Shown piece after piece: positions 52,365 to 61,596 of a stretch of 64,000 nt of DNA. Position numbers and translations under genes: made by a program. Source of the DNA: Pseudomonas arsenicoxydans. Lineage in GTDB: Bacteria; Pseudomonadota; Gammaproteobacteria; Pseudomonadales; Pseudomonadaceae. Under the pieces are notes generated by a model. The model did not search any database. It saw nothing but the letters and a program-made list of their open reading frames with translations, and was not told where the DNA came from. The DNA lies in assembly GCF_900103875.1 (NCBI RefSeq), contig NZ_LT629705.1:3543001-3607000 (forward strand). Direction: 5' to 3'. Each line of letters opens with the position of its first letter. Within the stretch, counting starts at the first letter, position 1.

Positions 52365-53903
52365 ATGTTCGATCTCGGACGCAGCTTTCTCGCTGCCGTT
52401 GAACGCCGACCGCACGCCGTGGCGGTCAGTGACGGTGCGTTGAAGAAAACCTATGAAGAATGGTTCGTTGATATCCAGAGCGCCGCTTGGGGTTTGCAAT
52501 GCCTCGGGCTGCAACGCGGTGACCGACTGCTGGTAGCCATGCAAAACCGCTGGCAGATGGCGACCCTGCATTGGGCCTGTCAATTTGCGGGCATCGTCAT
52601 GACCCCGTTGAATTGGCGTTCGACTGCCGATGAACTGGGCTACTGCATCGAAGATGCGCAAATCCGCGCAGTGGCTTACGACGACGCTACCGTGACCGCA
52701 GTGGCCGGTTGCAGCGCCGCCACAAGGCTGCCACGCATCGCCGCCGGTCTGCGTGCCGCCAACACCGACCTGAGTTTCGAGGAGCTGTGTTCGCAGACAC
52801 CCTCCGGCATCATTTTGCAGGCCGACGCCGAAGACTTTTCACTGCTGCTATACACCTCCGGAACCACCAGCAAGCCCAAGGGCGTGCCCCGTCGGCACCG
52901 TAGCGAACGCGCCGCGGCGGTTGCCCACGTAGCGCAAAACCTTTATCGCCAGGGCGAGTGCACGCTGGGTGTCATGCCGCTTTACCACACCATGGGCGTG
53001 CGTTCGTTGCTGTCCATGGCGTTGATCGACGGGCATTTCGTCTGTGTGCCCAAATTCGACGTCGAAACCACGCTGCAGGCCATCGAGCGGGAAAAGGTCA
53101 GCAATCTGTACCTGGTGCCGACGCTCTACCACATGCTCATCGAACACCCGGCCTTTGCCCGCGAGCGAGTCGCCAGTGTGGAGAAAATCGGCTTTGCCGG
53201 TGCACCGATGAGCGACGGCTTGATGCGTCGCGTCGAGCAGGCGTTCCAGCCGCAATTGTTCGTCAATCATTACGGCAGCTCGGAGATTTACACCTTCACC
53301 ATCGACCAGCAAGCCAGCCGCAAACCCGGTTCGTCAGGGCGCAGCGCTATGAACCAGCGAGTGCGCGTTGTGCCGATCGATGCGGAAACGGTGGACGTGC
53401 AGGCCAACCCGTTGGAGGAGGGCCAGATCATCGCCGACCTGGCGAGTGACGAGGCGTTCGAAGGCTACCTGAACCGCCCCGAAGCGACCGCCAAGGCGTT
53501 GCGAGACGGATGGTATTTCACCGGTGACATCGGCTACTTCGATCTGGAGGGCGATCTGTTCGTCACGGGGCGTGTCGATGACTTGATCATCACCGGCGGC
53601 GAAAACGTCAGCCCGGCAGAAATCGAAAACATGCTCTCTCTGCACCCGGCAGTGGAAGAAGTGGTGGTGGTCGGTCTGCCCGACGAGCAGTGGGGCAAGA
53701 TCATTGCCGCGTTTATCAAGCTGCGCGCCGACGTCTCGGAAGGCGACCTCGATGCCCATTGCATCGCTTCGGGACTGGCCAAATTCAAGCGGCCACGGCG
53801 TTACCAGTTCATCGATCAGATTCCCAAATCTCCAGTGGGCAAGGTGCTGCGGCGCGTGCTGCTGGCCGAATTTCAGGAACAGGCCTTGAAGGCCATCAGC
53901 TAA
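52365..53903 (+). CDS. Acyl-CoA ligase (AMP-dependent synthetase, aromatic/carboxylic acid type)
   Basis: A 512-residue adenylate-forming CoA ligase. The P-loop-like YTSGTTSKPKGVPRRH lies near residue 164. Adenylation motifs include HYGSSEIYTF near 301 and the hinge GDIGYFDLEGDLFVTGRVDD near 388-407, and the C-terminal catalytic lysine is in PKSPVGKVLRR near 490. It activates a carboxylic acid to its CoA thioester. Tight clustering with a molybdenum hydroxylase and an enoyl-CoA hydratase suggests CoA-dependent degradation of an aromatic or alicyclic acid. The start is ATG 52365, just after the small-subunit gene; an overlapping longer frame is not used. Confidence 0.93.
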   Translation: MFDLGRSFLAAVERRPHAVAVSDGALKKTYEEWFVDIQSAAWGLQCLGLQRGDRLLVAMQNRWQMATLHWACQFAGIVMTPLNWRSTADELGYCIEDAQIRAVAYDDATVTAVAGCSAATRLPRIAAGLRAANTDLSFEELCSQTPSGIILQADAEDFSLLLYTSGTTSKPKGVPRRHRSERAAAVAHVAQNLYRQGECTLGVMPLYHTMGVRSLLSMALIDGHFVCVPKFDVETTLQAIEREKVSNLYLVPTLYHMLIEHPAFARERVASVEKIGFAGAPMSDGLMRRVEQAFQPQLFVNHYGSSEIYTFTIDQQASRKPGSSGRSAMNQRVRVVPIDAETVDVQANPLEEGQIIADLASDEAFEGYLNRPEATAKALRDGWYFTGDIGYFDLEGDLFVTGRVDDLIITGGENVSPAEIENMLSLHPAVEEVVVVGLPDEQWGKIIAAFIKLRADVSEGDLDAHCIASGLAKFKRPRRYQFIDQIPKSPVGKVLRRVLLAEFQEQALKAIS

Positions 53904-53922
53904 TCATCCAGAGGACACTCTC

Positions 53923-54726
53923 ATGCAACAGCAAGCGATCCAGCAATTTCTCGACACTCAGTTCGATGGCTTCCAGGTTGAAGTCGATGTGTCCCGCGAG
54001 CGCGCCGACATCATCCTCAACCGGGCACCGTTGAACGTCATTTCCATGGGGCAGCGCGACCAACTGCGCCTGGTCTTCGAAGCCCTCGATGCACACCAAG
54101 GCGTGCGCGTTATCGTGCTGCGCTCGGTGGGTGAACACTTCTCCAGCGGAGGCGATATCAAGGGCTTTCTCGAAGCGTCGCCGGAGCACGTTTCGAAGCT
54201 GGCCTGGAATGTCGCGGCACCGGCACGTTGCGAAAAGCCGGTGATCGTTGCCAACCGTGGTTACACCTTCGGCGTCGGTTTCGAATTGTCCCTGGCCTGC
54301 GATTTCCGCATTGCTTCGCAGACCACTCGCTACGCCTTGCCTGAGCAGAACCTGGGTCAGATCCCAGGCTCGGGTGGCTCCGCACGCTTGCAGAAAATCA
54401 TCGGCATCACCCGCACCAAGCACATGGTGATGCGCGCCAAACGCATCACCGGCGACCAGGCCTATGACTGGGGTATCGCAACCGAAGTCGTGCCGGATAG
54501 CGAACTGGAAAGCACCGTCGATGCGTTGGTCGATGAACTGCGTCGCTTCTCGCCGCTGGCTCAGCGCACGGCGAAAAAACTGATCAACGACAACGAAGAT
54601 GCGCCGCTGACCGTCGCGATCGAAATGGAAGGTCACTGCTACAGCCGTCTGCGTAGCTCCAAGGACTTCAAGGAAGGCGTCGAAGCGTTTCACAGCAAGC
54701 GTACGGCCGTGTTTATCGGCGAGTAA
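53923..54726 (+). CDS. Enoyl-CoA hydratase/isomerase (crotonase family)
   Basis: A 267-residue crotonase-fold enzyme. The CoA-binding oxyanion region is SSGGDIKGF near residue 75, and the two acid/base glutamates of active hydratases appear in FGVGFELSLACDFRIA (about 118) and ALPEQNLGQIPGSGGSARLQ (about 140). It probably hydrates or rearranges the CoA ester made by the ligase encoded upstream. The start follows GAGGAC at good spacing, 19 bases after the ligase stop. It is the last enzyme of the CoxLMS-ligase operon; the transporter follows after a 184-base gap. Confidence 0.93.
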   Translation: MQQQAIQQFLDTQFDGFQVEVDVSRERADIILNRAPLNVISMGQRDQLRLVFEALDAHQGVRVIVLRSVGEHFSSGGDIKGFLEASPEHVSKLAWNVAAPARCEKPVIVANRGYTFGVGFELSLACDFRIASQTTRYALPEQNLGQIPGSGGSARLQKIIGITRTKHMVMRAKRITGDQAYDWGIATEVVPDSELESTVDALVDELRRFSPLAQRTAKKLINDNEDAPLTVAIEMEGHCYSRLRSSKDFKEGVEAFHSKRTAVFIGE

Positions 54727-54739
54727 ATCGTACCGGCGA

Positions 54740-54792
54740 GCAGGCCCGGGAGTATGTCGGTAACGACGTACGCCCTACGGAGCAGGGCCTGC
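54740..54792 (+). other. Long-loop stem between hydratase and MFS genes
   Basis: The 8-bp arms GCAGGCCC and GGGCCTGC are separated by 37 bases, 14 bases after the hydratase stop. No T-run follows. It may attenuate read-through into the transporter gene, or be chance. Confidence 0.3.
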
Positions 54793-54910
54793 AGCCCCTT
54801 CAATGCAACTGAAAAGGACACATCAAGGCATCACCGCTGACCTGCTGATTACCCGCAACCCGTGCACCGGGATGCTGAACGTTTCGATTCACCGTTTGTG
54901 TGAGGCAACC

Positions 54911-56263
54911 ATGACTACGACAACAACAATAAATGCATCACCCACCAGCGCCGCTATCGATACACCGCAAATTCCACCGGGCAAGGCCTTGCTGGCGGCA
55001 TTTGCCTCGACATTCGGCTGGGCGCTGGATTTGTTTGATCTGTTCATTCTGCTCTATGTGGCGCCGATCATCGGCCGCCTGTTCTTCCCCTCTGACACCC
55101 CGACACTGTCGCTGGCCGCCGTGTATGCGTCGTTCGCCGTGGCCTTGCTGGTGCGTCCGCTGGGCTCGGCGATCTTCGGTGCGTATGCCGATAAACACGG
55201 CCGCAAGCGTGCGTTGATGGTGTCGATGGTCGGCGTCGGCATTTCCACGGCACTGTTTGGTGCGTTGCCGACCATTCACCAGGTCGGCATATTGGCCCCG
55301 ATACTGTTCCTGGTATTACGGGTGATTCAGGGCATTTTCGTTGGGGGCATCGTCGCCTCCACTCACACCATCGGCACCGAATCCATCTCGCCACGCTATC
55401 GCGGATTGATGTCCGGGATGATCGGTGGCGCCGGCGCCGGCATGGGCGCGCTGTTGGCGTCAGTCACTTATCTGGTGTTGTCGGAGATTTTTACCGGGGA
55501 AGAATTTGACGTCTGGGGCTGGCGCTTCATGTTCTTCTGCGGCCTGCTCAGCACGTTTTTCGGTCTGGTGATGTTTCGTTACCTGGAAGAAAGCCCGGTC
55601 TGGCGGCAACTGCAACAAGCCCGCAAAACCAAGGGGCCGGCAATAGTGGTGGTGTCGCCACTCAAGCGTCTGTTTGGACGCGAGTACCGCGCCGTGATGA
55701 TGGTCAATCTGCTGATTACATTCGGAGGCGGGGCCACGTATTACCTGGCCTGCGGTTATCTGCCGACACTGCTCAACGTGGTCGCCAAAGTGCCGCATAC
55801 ACAGACTTCGCAGATGCTTATGTACGGGTCGACGGCAACCATTGTCGGAGCACTGGCCTTCGGTTACCTGAGTGACCTGATCGGTCGCAAGAAGACCTTC
55901 ATGCTGCTGGGTGTGATCAACCTGGTGAGCCTGCCGATGATGTTCCTTGGCGTCGCCGAGCCGGGTTCGCTGACCCGCACTGCGCTGTATTGCATGGGCA
56001 TAGGCTTCATGGGCGGGGCGATCATCGCGCCGATTCTGATCTTCCTCAACGAACGCTTTGCCACCGAGCTGCGAGCCAGTGGCACGGGGTTGTCCTGGAA
56101 CATCGGTTTCGCCCTCGGCGGCACCATGCCGACCTTTGTCTCGCTGGTCAGCAGCAGCCCGGCGCAGATCCCCATGGTGCTGGCGATTTTCGCCGCCGTT
56201 CTGTCGGTGATCTACCTGATCGGCAGCGTGGTGATTCCAGAAACCCAAGGCAACTTCAAATAA
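54911..56263 (+). CDS. MFS transporter, aromatic-acid/metabolite:H+ symporter-like
   Basis: A 450-residue twelve-helix MFS carrier. The first helix begins FASTFGWALDLFDLFILLYV, with the DxxD-like acidic pattern of aromatic-acid:H+ symporters and sialic-acid carriers. The TM2-3 loop is GSAIFGAYADKHGRKRALM. It probably imports the acid activated by the ligase. The start at 54911 has GAGG 6 bases upstream; a 36-codon upstream extension looks non-coding. Its end overlaps the convergent alpha/beta hydrolase gene by 8 bases. Confidence 0.92.
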   Translation: MTTTTTINASPTSAAIDTPQIPPGKALLAAFASTFGWALDLFDLFILLYVAPIIGRLFFPSDTPTLSLAAVYASFAVALLVRPLGSAIFGAYADKHGRKRALMVSMVGVGISTALFGALPTIHQVGILAPILFLVLRVIQGIFVGGIVASTHTIGTESISPRYRGLMSGMIGGAGAGMGALLASVTYLVLSEIFTGEEFDVWGWRFMFFCGLLSTFFGLVMFRYLEESPVWRQLQQARKTKGPAIVVVSPLKRLFGREYRAVMMVNLLITFGGGATYYLACGYLPTLLNVVAKVPHTQTSQMLMYGSTATIVGALAFGYLSDLIGRKKTFMLLGVINLVSLPMMFLGVAEPGSLTRTALYCMGIGFMGGAIIAPILIFLNERFATELRASGTGLSWNIGFALGGTMPTFVSLVSSSPAQIPMVLAIFAAVLSVIYLIGSVVIPETQGNFK

Positions 56264-57041
56264 CGGTGGGGAGGCGCTCCAGGAATTCGCCGATCAGCTG
56301 CAAGGTCCGCTCGGTCGCTTCGGTTTGGGGAAAGTGCCGACAGTCATCCAGCAACACACAGCGGCACGGTCCAGGCACCTGTCGCTGGATGACCGCCAGT
56401 TGCTCGGGCGTGGCGTAGTGGTCTTCGCGACCCTGAATGACCAACAGCGGCTTCTCGATATGAGCCAACTGCGCTTGGAGATCATCCAGGGAAAAGTCCG
56501 GGTGCAACCAACTGTCGCTCCAACCGTGAAAAGCGCCGTCGACATTTGTCCCATGGTGGCGTGCCAGGCGTTCGCGCAGTTGGCCTTGATGCCAAACCTC
56601 AGTGGTATGGCGAATGCCATTGAGGCTCTCGGCCTCGACTATCACGTGGGGCGCCAGTGCAATGCTGCCCAACACGCGTGGATCGTTGGCGGCGGCATAG
56701 GCGAGGACGATGGATGCGCCGTCACTGTGACCGAGCAAGACCACCTGCGGTAGTTGCAAGGCATCGAGCAATTGCCGCAGCTCGCGAGGGCCGTCGCTGG
56801 TCAGGTAGTTCAGCGGACGCGGCAGGGTTATCGGGCTCGATTGCCCATAACCCTGACGGCTGTAAGTGACCACGCCGTAACCGCTCATTTGGGCCAGGCG
56901 CAGGGGGAAGTCTTTCCACTGCTCGGCGCTGCCGAGGCCTTCGTGCAGCAGCACGAGCGTCGGTCGCGATGGGTCAGCCGCAGGCAGTTGGCGATATTCC
57001 AGGCGCAGCGGCCCAAGTTGCAAAAATTGTTGTGGCGACAT
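56256..57041 (-). CDS. Alpha/beta hydrolase
   Basis: A 261-residue alpha/beta-hydrolase-fold protein. The oxyanion region is LVLLHEGLGSAEQWKDFPL (about 30-48), the nucleophile elbow GHSDGASIVL has the serine near residue 103, the acid lies in IQGREDHYATPEQ near 203, and the catalytic histidine in DCRHFPQTEATE near 233. Esterase, lactonase or C-C hydrolase activity cannot be told apart. It is transcribed convergently with the MFS gene (8-base overlap) and divergently from the xdhC gene, so it may belong to the same catabolic locus. Confidence 0.92.
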   Translation of the reverse strand: MSPQQFLQLGPLRLEYRQLPAADPSRPTLVLLHEGLGSAEQWKDFPLRLAQMSGYGVVTYSRQGYGQSSPITLPRPLNYLTSDGPRELRQLLDALQLPQVVLLGHSDGASIVLAYAAANDPRVLGSIALAPHVIVEAESLNGIRHTTEVWHQGQLRERLARHHGTNVDGAFHGWSDSWLHPDFSLDDLQAQLAHIEKPLLVIQGREDHYATPEQLAVIQRQVPGPCRCVLLDDCRHFPQTEATERTLQLIGEFLERLPTVI

Positions 57042-57131
57042 GTCGAATCAACGATTGAACAAGGTTGCTCGCAGGTTACCGTAAACGTAACCCCGCATGC
57101 AGCACCACGCTTTGCTTGAGGTATGCAAAAC

Positions 57132-58103
57132 ATGCGTCATCTCGATGTTCAGGTGATCGACCAGGCACTGCATTGGGCTCGCGCCGGGCAGGCCCAGTGG
57201 CTGTGCACGGTGCTCTCCACCTATGGCTCGGCGCCGCGTGCGCCGGGTGCGATGCTGGTGACCAATGGGGCTGGAGAACACGTCGGCTCGTTGTCCGGTG
57301 GCTGCGTCGAGGAGGAGTTTCTCGAAAGCCTGACGCGCGGTGAATTACGCGAACCGGCGCAGATCGTCAGCTATGGCGACAGCGTCGAGCAACGCCACCG
57401 TCTAAGATTGCCCTGTGGTGGCGTGCTGATCGTGCTGGTCGAGCACCGCGCGGCCAGTCTCGAGTGGATCGCACACCTGGAGAGTCTGCAAGCGGCGTTA
57501 CTTGGCCAGCGACGTCTGCAACGTCATGTCGAGCTGAGCAGCGGTGCGTTGCGCCTGGACCCGGATACCGGACACGGCAGCGAGCGGGTGCAAGTCGATG
57601 GCGAGAGGGTGCGCATCAGTGTGGGCCCGGCGTTACGCCTGATTCTGGCTGGGCTCTCGCCGGTCGCGGAAGTCTGCGCCAGTTTCGCCCGCGCCATCGG
57701 CTGCGAAGTCATCGCCTGCGACCCCCGGGAAGAAACGCTGCATCTAAATCTTGAAGGCGTGGAGATGCAGCGTGTGCTGCCCTCGATGTTTATCGCCGCC
57801 GGAGGTTGTCACGCAGCGACCGCAGTGGTGGCGTTGACTCACGATCCGCGAATTGATGATCTGGCGCTGATGGAAGCGGTTCACACCCCGGCGTTTTACA
57901 TCGGCGCCATGGGCTCTCAGGCAACCTCGGCCAAGCGCGCCGAGCGGCTCAAACGCATCGGTGGTCTGACGGATGAACAGATTGCCCGTTTGCACATGCC
58001 CATCGGTCTCGATCTGGGCAGCAAAGCCCCGGCGGAAATCGCGCTGGCGGTGGTCGCCGATATCCTGCGCGTTTATCACGGCAAAGAACGCCATGCCTTG
58101 TAA
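57132..58103 (+). CDS. XdhC family molybdenum-enzyme maturation factor
   Basis: A 323-residue XdhC/CoxI protein. The N-terminal XdhC_CoxI domain has STYGSAPRAPGAMLVTNGAG and SLSGGCVEEEFLESL (about 30-65) with the conserved cysteine, plus LPCGGVLIVLVEH near 100. The C-terminal Rossmann domain ends in GLDLGSKAPAEIALAVVADI. XdhC binds and sulfurates molybdenum cofactor before insertion into xanthine-dehydrogenase-type enzymes, so it probably serves the CoxLMS enzyme and perhaps IorAB. ATG 57132 has GAGG 10 bases upstream; ATG 57123 is the other option. The 90-base gap to the hydrolase is a shared promoter region. Confidence 0.93.
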   Translation: MRHLDVQVIDQALHWARAGQAQWLCTVLSTYGSAPRAPGAMLVTNGAGEHVGSLSGGCVEEEFLESLTRGELREPAQIVSYGDSVEQRHRLRLPCGGVLIVLVEHRAASLEWIAHLESLQAALLGQRRLQRHVELSSGALRLDPDTGHGSERVQVDGERVRISVGPALRLILAGLSPVAEVCASFARAIGCEVIACDPREETLHLNLEGVEMQRVLPSMFIAAGGCHAATAVVALTHDPRIDDLALMEAVHTPAFYIGAMGSQATSAKRAERLKRIGGLTDEQIARLHMPIGLDLGSKAPAEIALAVVADILRVYHGKERHAL

Positions 58104-58291
58104 GGCAGTTTTTCCGACGAGCGTGGGGGCTGCGAAAGTCGAGGTAGACGCTCGGTCATTCGCGCGCGATAGTGGCCAGCCAAGTGTTGCTGAACCATGG
58201 ACCGATCGACGGGCTTGAGAAATAGATAGACGCCCCGATGATATTCATTGAGGCCGATAACGATATCGCTTCAAGCGAGCGGAGGAATCTG

Positions 58292-59146
58292 ATGTCGATT
58301 GCCCAACGGGTTTTCCACGGTAGGTTTGGCCGGGTCGCCTTGCTGAATATGGATCGTTCGCTGGTCACCCACACCCATTCCGAATGCCATGTACTGGTCA
58401 AAGTGTCCGGCGAAGACACTTACTTCAACGTCAACGGTCGGCGAGTTCCGCTCAGCGATCGCACGGCGGTGCTGGTCAACGCCTGGGAACCGCATTTCTA
58501 CGATCCGCAGCCTGGTGCCGGTACCACCCTTATTCTGGCGCTCTACATCGAGCCCGCCTGGCTGGCCACTGCCCAGCAGTCGCTGGCGCTCAGCGGTCGG
58601 CCGGACTTTTTTGCCCAGTCATGCATCGAGTTGTCGAGTCGTAACCGCACCTTGGCCGACATCCTGGTCGCCGAAGCGCATGGTTGCGGGATCGTGCCGA
58701 AAGAGCGCATGGAGTTCATCCTGTTCGACTTCCTGATCGAATTGATTGAGGACTTTTCCAGCTGGCGGCATTTGTCGCTGATGGGTGCACCGAACTCAGG
58801 CGAGTTCCGGGACGCACGCGTGCGCCGTGGCACCGCCTGGTTGCTTGAACACCTCGATGATCCGAACCCGATCGACAACGCCGCGCGGGCTTGTGGTCTG
58901 TCGCGTGCGCACTTCTTTGCGCTGTTCAAGAAAGATACCGGCATGACGCCGACCCTGCTGCTTAACGACGCGCGCATGCGCCGGGCGTTTGCCTGGCTTG
59001 AGCGTGAGCGCAGCGGAACGTTGGGTCTGTTGTCGGAGAACCTCGGGTTCTCCGAGCAAGGTCATTTCACACGGTTTTTCCGTCAGCACATCGGCGCTTC
59101 ACCCAGCCAGTATCGGCGTGTAGTGGATTGTTATGCGAAGGTTTGA
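58292..59146 (+). CDS. AraC family transcriptional regulator
   Basis: A 284-residue AraC regulator with an N-terminal cupin-like sensing domain (THTHSECHVLVKVSGEDTYF near residue 30) and a C-terminal double helix-turn-helix (about 180-283; ARACGLSRAHFFALFKKDTG and NLGFSEQGHFTRFFRQHIGA). The start at 58292 is supported by GGAGG 7 bases upstream; an ATG at 58238 lacks one. It lies after xdhC on the same strand and is the nearest regulator for the CoxLMS/ligase cluster. Its effector is unknown. Confidence 0.92.
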   Translation: MSIAQRVFHGRFGRVALLNMDRSLVTHTHSECHVLVKVSGEDTYFNVNGRRVPLSDRTAVLVNAWEPHFYDPQPGAGTTLILALYIEPAWLATAQQSLALSGRPDFFAQSCIELSSRNRTLADILVAEAHGCGIVPKERMEFILFDFLIELIEDFSSWRHLSLMGAPNSGEFRDARVRRGTAWLLEHLDDPNPIDNAARACGLSRAHFFALFKKDTGMTPTLLLNDARMRRAFAWLERERSGTLGLLSENLGFSEQGHFTRFFRQHIGASPSQYRRVVDCYAKV

Positions 59147-59251
59147 ACCGAGAGGAGGGCGAGAGGGATTGGGCAACCCTCCCGTTGATAAAGTCAGTCT
59201 TTCATCTTGAATGCTGGCAGCTTGTGTAGACGACGAAACTTGTAGAGTCCG

Positions 59252-59542
59252 CTAATCGCCCAGAAAGTCATAAATCTCTTTCATGCGTTCTTCGCGCATC
59301 AACTCAAGTTCTTCCTTAGTGTCGGCTACCCACTGCAGAGTGAAGTCCCAGCAGTCGCAGTCGTGAGCATCGGCTTCGGCTTCAAATTCTTCTTGCAAAA
59401 ATTTCAAGCGATATTCTTCCGGCGACAGCCCGCAACTTTCAGCGAGGCTGTAGTTCAACTCGCTGAGTTCAAGTTGGAGCCATAAGTTGGCGTCCAGGAA
59501 TTTCCTCAGGGCGAGTTCGGCTCTAAATTCTTTTGCGATCAT
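59252..59542 (-). CDS. Conserved-looking hypothetical acidic protein
   Basis: A 96-residue protein rich in Glu and Leu, with predicted helix throughout. It contains LSPEEYRLKFLQEEFEAEAD and a short cysteine/aspartate patch HDCDCWDFTLQW. There is no signal peptide or membrane segment. The codon bias and an RBS-like GAGAG before ATG 59542 support a real gene; a start at 59584 is possible. The family is not recognised. It lies 70 bases downstream of the SPOR-domain gene on the same strand and may be co-transcribed. Confidence 0.55.
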   Translation of the reverse strand: MIAKEFRAELALRKFLDANLWLQLELSELNYSLAESCGLSPEEYRLKFLQEEFEAEADAHDCDCWDFTLQWVADTKEELELMREERMKEIYDFLGD

Positions 59543-59612
59543 GAAGGCTCTCTTGTGGCATGCAATAAGTGGCGGGTTGTTCAAAGTCGGCCCAGCGCTA
59601 CATCGGACTATT

Positions 59613-60365
59613 TCAATTTCCTGCCATCATCCATCCTCGAACGGCATGACCTTCACTCAACTCTTTCACGACGCGAGCCGCATCCTGCTTTTGTTTATAC
59701 GGCCCGATGACGACAAAGTTGTTTTCTTTACGCGCTACCGGCAACCCCAGCTGCTGAATGGCTTTTACGGCGCGATGGCGGCTGGGTGTGTTCAACGCAA
59801 TTTCGACCACCCACAGGCCGGATGAGGGCGTGGTCGAAGCGTCTTTTTTAATGTTGGAAATGAAGCCACCACACGTCAAGCACGGGCGCTCCAGCGTGAT
59901 GAGCGAGCCTGGCACCGTGCGAAAGAGGTGCCATTGCGGATCAAAGGTTTTTTTGCGGGCGAAGAGCGCCAGGAGCAGGCCGGTAAAAGTAATCAGACCA
60001 CTGAGAATAATCGTCCACTTGCGTGCCTGCGTGGACAATGAAGGCAGCGTAAGTACGGGTGTTTCGTCTGGCTTTTTGACCAAAAACTGTACGGCGTCAG
60101 CCTCTGTTGATTCGGGTAAGTGTGATCCGTTTTTCGCAAGGGGCGCGAGCTCTTCCGAATGCTTTGTACTGAGCTCTGTCGCAACTTTATTAACGGTGTC
60201 GTCAATTAGTTGTTCGAATTTCGTCACTTTTTGCTGGATGTATGAGTTGTCGACGTTATTTTGACAAGTGGGCCCTGTGGGTGTGAAGGTCCATAGTAGC
60301 GCTGATAGTTGCCCCAAGACGCCAGTTACAAGGAAACCCAAACCGAGCTTTCGCACAGTGGCCAT
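59613..60365 (-). CDS. SPOR-domain-containing membrane protein
   Basis: A 250-residue protein with an N-terminal membrane segment (about 6-25), a charged periplasmic or coiled region, a second membrane helix (about 117-136; WTIILSGLITFTGLLLALFA), a CLTCGG pair near 167 and a C-terminal SPOR-like fold (GLWVVEIALNTPSRHRAVKA, then NNFVVIGPYKQKQDAARVVK). SPOR domains bind denuded peptidoglycan at division sites, although such sequence patterns also occur outside division. ATG 60365 is chosen although GGAG abuts it; GTG 60356 would have better spacing. The role is uncertain and unrelated to the catabolic genes. Confidence 0.75.
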   Translation of the reverse strand: MATVRKLGLGFLVTGVLGQLSALLWTFTPTGPTCQNNVDNSYIQQKVTKFEQLIDDTVNKVATELSTKHSEELAPLAKNGSHLPESTEADAVQFLVKKPDETPVLTLPSLSTQARKWTIILSGLITFTGLLLALFARKKTFDPQWHLFRTVPGSLITLERPCLTCGGFISNIKKDASTTPSSGLWVVEIALNTPSRHRAVKAIQQLGLPVARKENNFVVIGPYKQKQDAARVVKELSEGHAVRGWMMAGN

Positions 60366-60599
60366 CTCCAAATAAAATGAATAGTTATTTGTCCCGTTTT
60401 CTTCTGATAAACGGGGTTCTATTGTTGATCCTGGGATGGTCTAAATCTTGAGCGCGTCAGTGTGCACAAGAGCCAAAACTAGTTGGCTGCTTTTTATTGT
60501 TTGAAAGAGCATCAAACATGCACTTTATAGACTGTTGGTTGGCGAAGAAGGCTCAGGTGTTCAAAAAAAAACCGGATCAGATGGATGTATGGGTGATCC

Positions 60600-61505
60600 C
60601 TAAAACCGATAATCCGCCGGCACCTCCTGAGCGATAAAGTGCTGCATGTGTTCGAGAAAGCTGATTTGCAGTTTCGACGCCGGTCCTTGAACCGGCAACA
60701 GCATGCTGAAGTCCATTTCGATCGCCGGTTCGAACGCTCTGAACACGATGCCACTGCCTCGGTATTCAACGGCGCTGATGGCATCGACCAGCGCGACTCC
60801 CAGGCCTTGTTCGACGAAGGCGCACATGGGCAGCGACAGCTGGGTCTCCAGCCGCAGTTCGCGCTCGACCCCATGAGCGGCAAATATTGCATCGATGTGT
60901 TGGCGCGAGCCGATGGATTGCGGATAGGAAATAAACGCCTCGCCTTGCAGATCCTCGGGCCGGATCGTGCTGTTGTCCTGTAAGCGATGATTGGCCGGCA
61001 ATGCGCACAGCATGCGGGTCGCCAGCAGTTTTTCGGCGCGGGGGCTGGGGTAGGTGTTGGGCAGTACGATGATGCCCAGATCACAGCGCTGACCGACCAC
61101 CAGATCGACGATCTCGCGCGATGAATGCACAACCAGCGATACCTGCACTTGATCATGTTCGGCCATGAATGCGGCGATGGCTCGCGGCATGAATGACAGG
61201 CCCATGGCCGGTGCGCAGGCGATGTGCAGTGAGCCGCGTTTCAAGCTGCGGATGTCTTGCGCCGTGCGGGCAATGCGTTCGACCCCGAGCAGCGAGCGTT
61301 GCACCTCCTGATACAGCGTCATGGCTTCGGGGGTGGGCTGAAGTCGGCCTTTGATCCGGTCGAACAGGCTGAATCCGATGTCCTCCTCAAGACTGGCGAT
61401 CAGTCGCGTTGCAGCCGGTTGCGAGATGCACAGCATCTCGGCGGCACGGGTCACGGTCTGGCCCAGAATCACGGCGCGAAAGGCTTCCAGTTGACGAAGG
61501 TTCAT
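60600..61505 (-). CDS. LysR family transcriptional regulator
   Basis: A 301-residue LysR protein. The helix-turn-helix is at the N-terminus (MNLRQLEAFRAVILGQTVTR, ILGQTVTRAAEMLCISQPAA) and the C-terminal effector domain includes RCDLGIIVLPNTYPSPRAEK. This CysB/OccR/NocR-like branch often senses opines or amino acids. ATG 61505 has AAGGAA 8 bases upstream. It is divergent from a C-A-B-ordered HcnABC-like operon, which it very likely controls. Confidence 0.93.
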   Translation of the reverse strand: MNLRQLEAFRAVILGQTVTRAAEMLCISQPAATRLIASLEEDIGFSLFDRIKGRLQPTPEAMTLYQEVQRSLLGVERIARTAQDIRSLKRGSLHIACAPAMGLSFMPRAIAAFMAEHDQVQVSLVVHSSREIVDLVVGQRCDLGIIVLPNTYPSPRAEKLLATRMLCALPANHRLQDNSTIRPEDLQGEAFISYPQSIGSRQHIDAIFAAHGVERELRLETQLSLPMCAFVEQGLGVALVDAISAVEYRGSGIVFRAFEPAIEMDFSMLLPVQGPASKLQISFLEHMQHFIAQEVPADYRF

Positions 61506-61596
61506 GGCGCTATTCCTTGAAGATAAATCCATACCAAAAAGACATGGGCTTGCCAAAATAAAGCATTTTTCAAGCCGTTGTCAGCTCTCTAGGATC

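Noticed and set aside
56256..56263. An 8-base convergent overlap of the MFS and hydrolase genes as a regulatory antisense device
   Set aside because: Short convergent overlaps are common in compact Pseudomonas genomes, and nothing further supports regulation.
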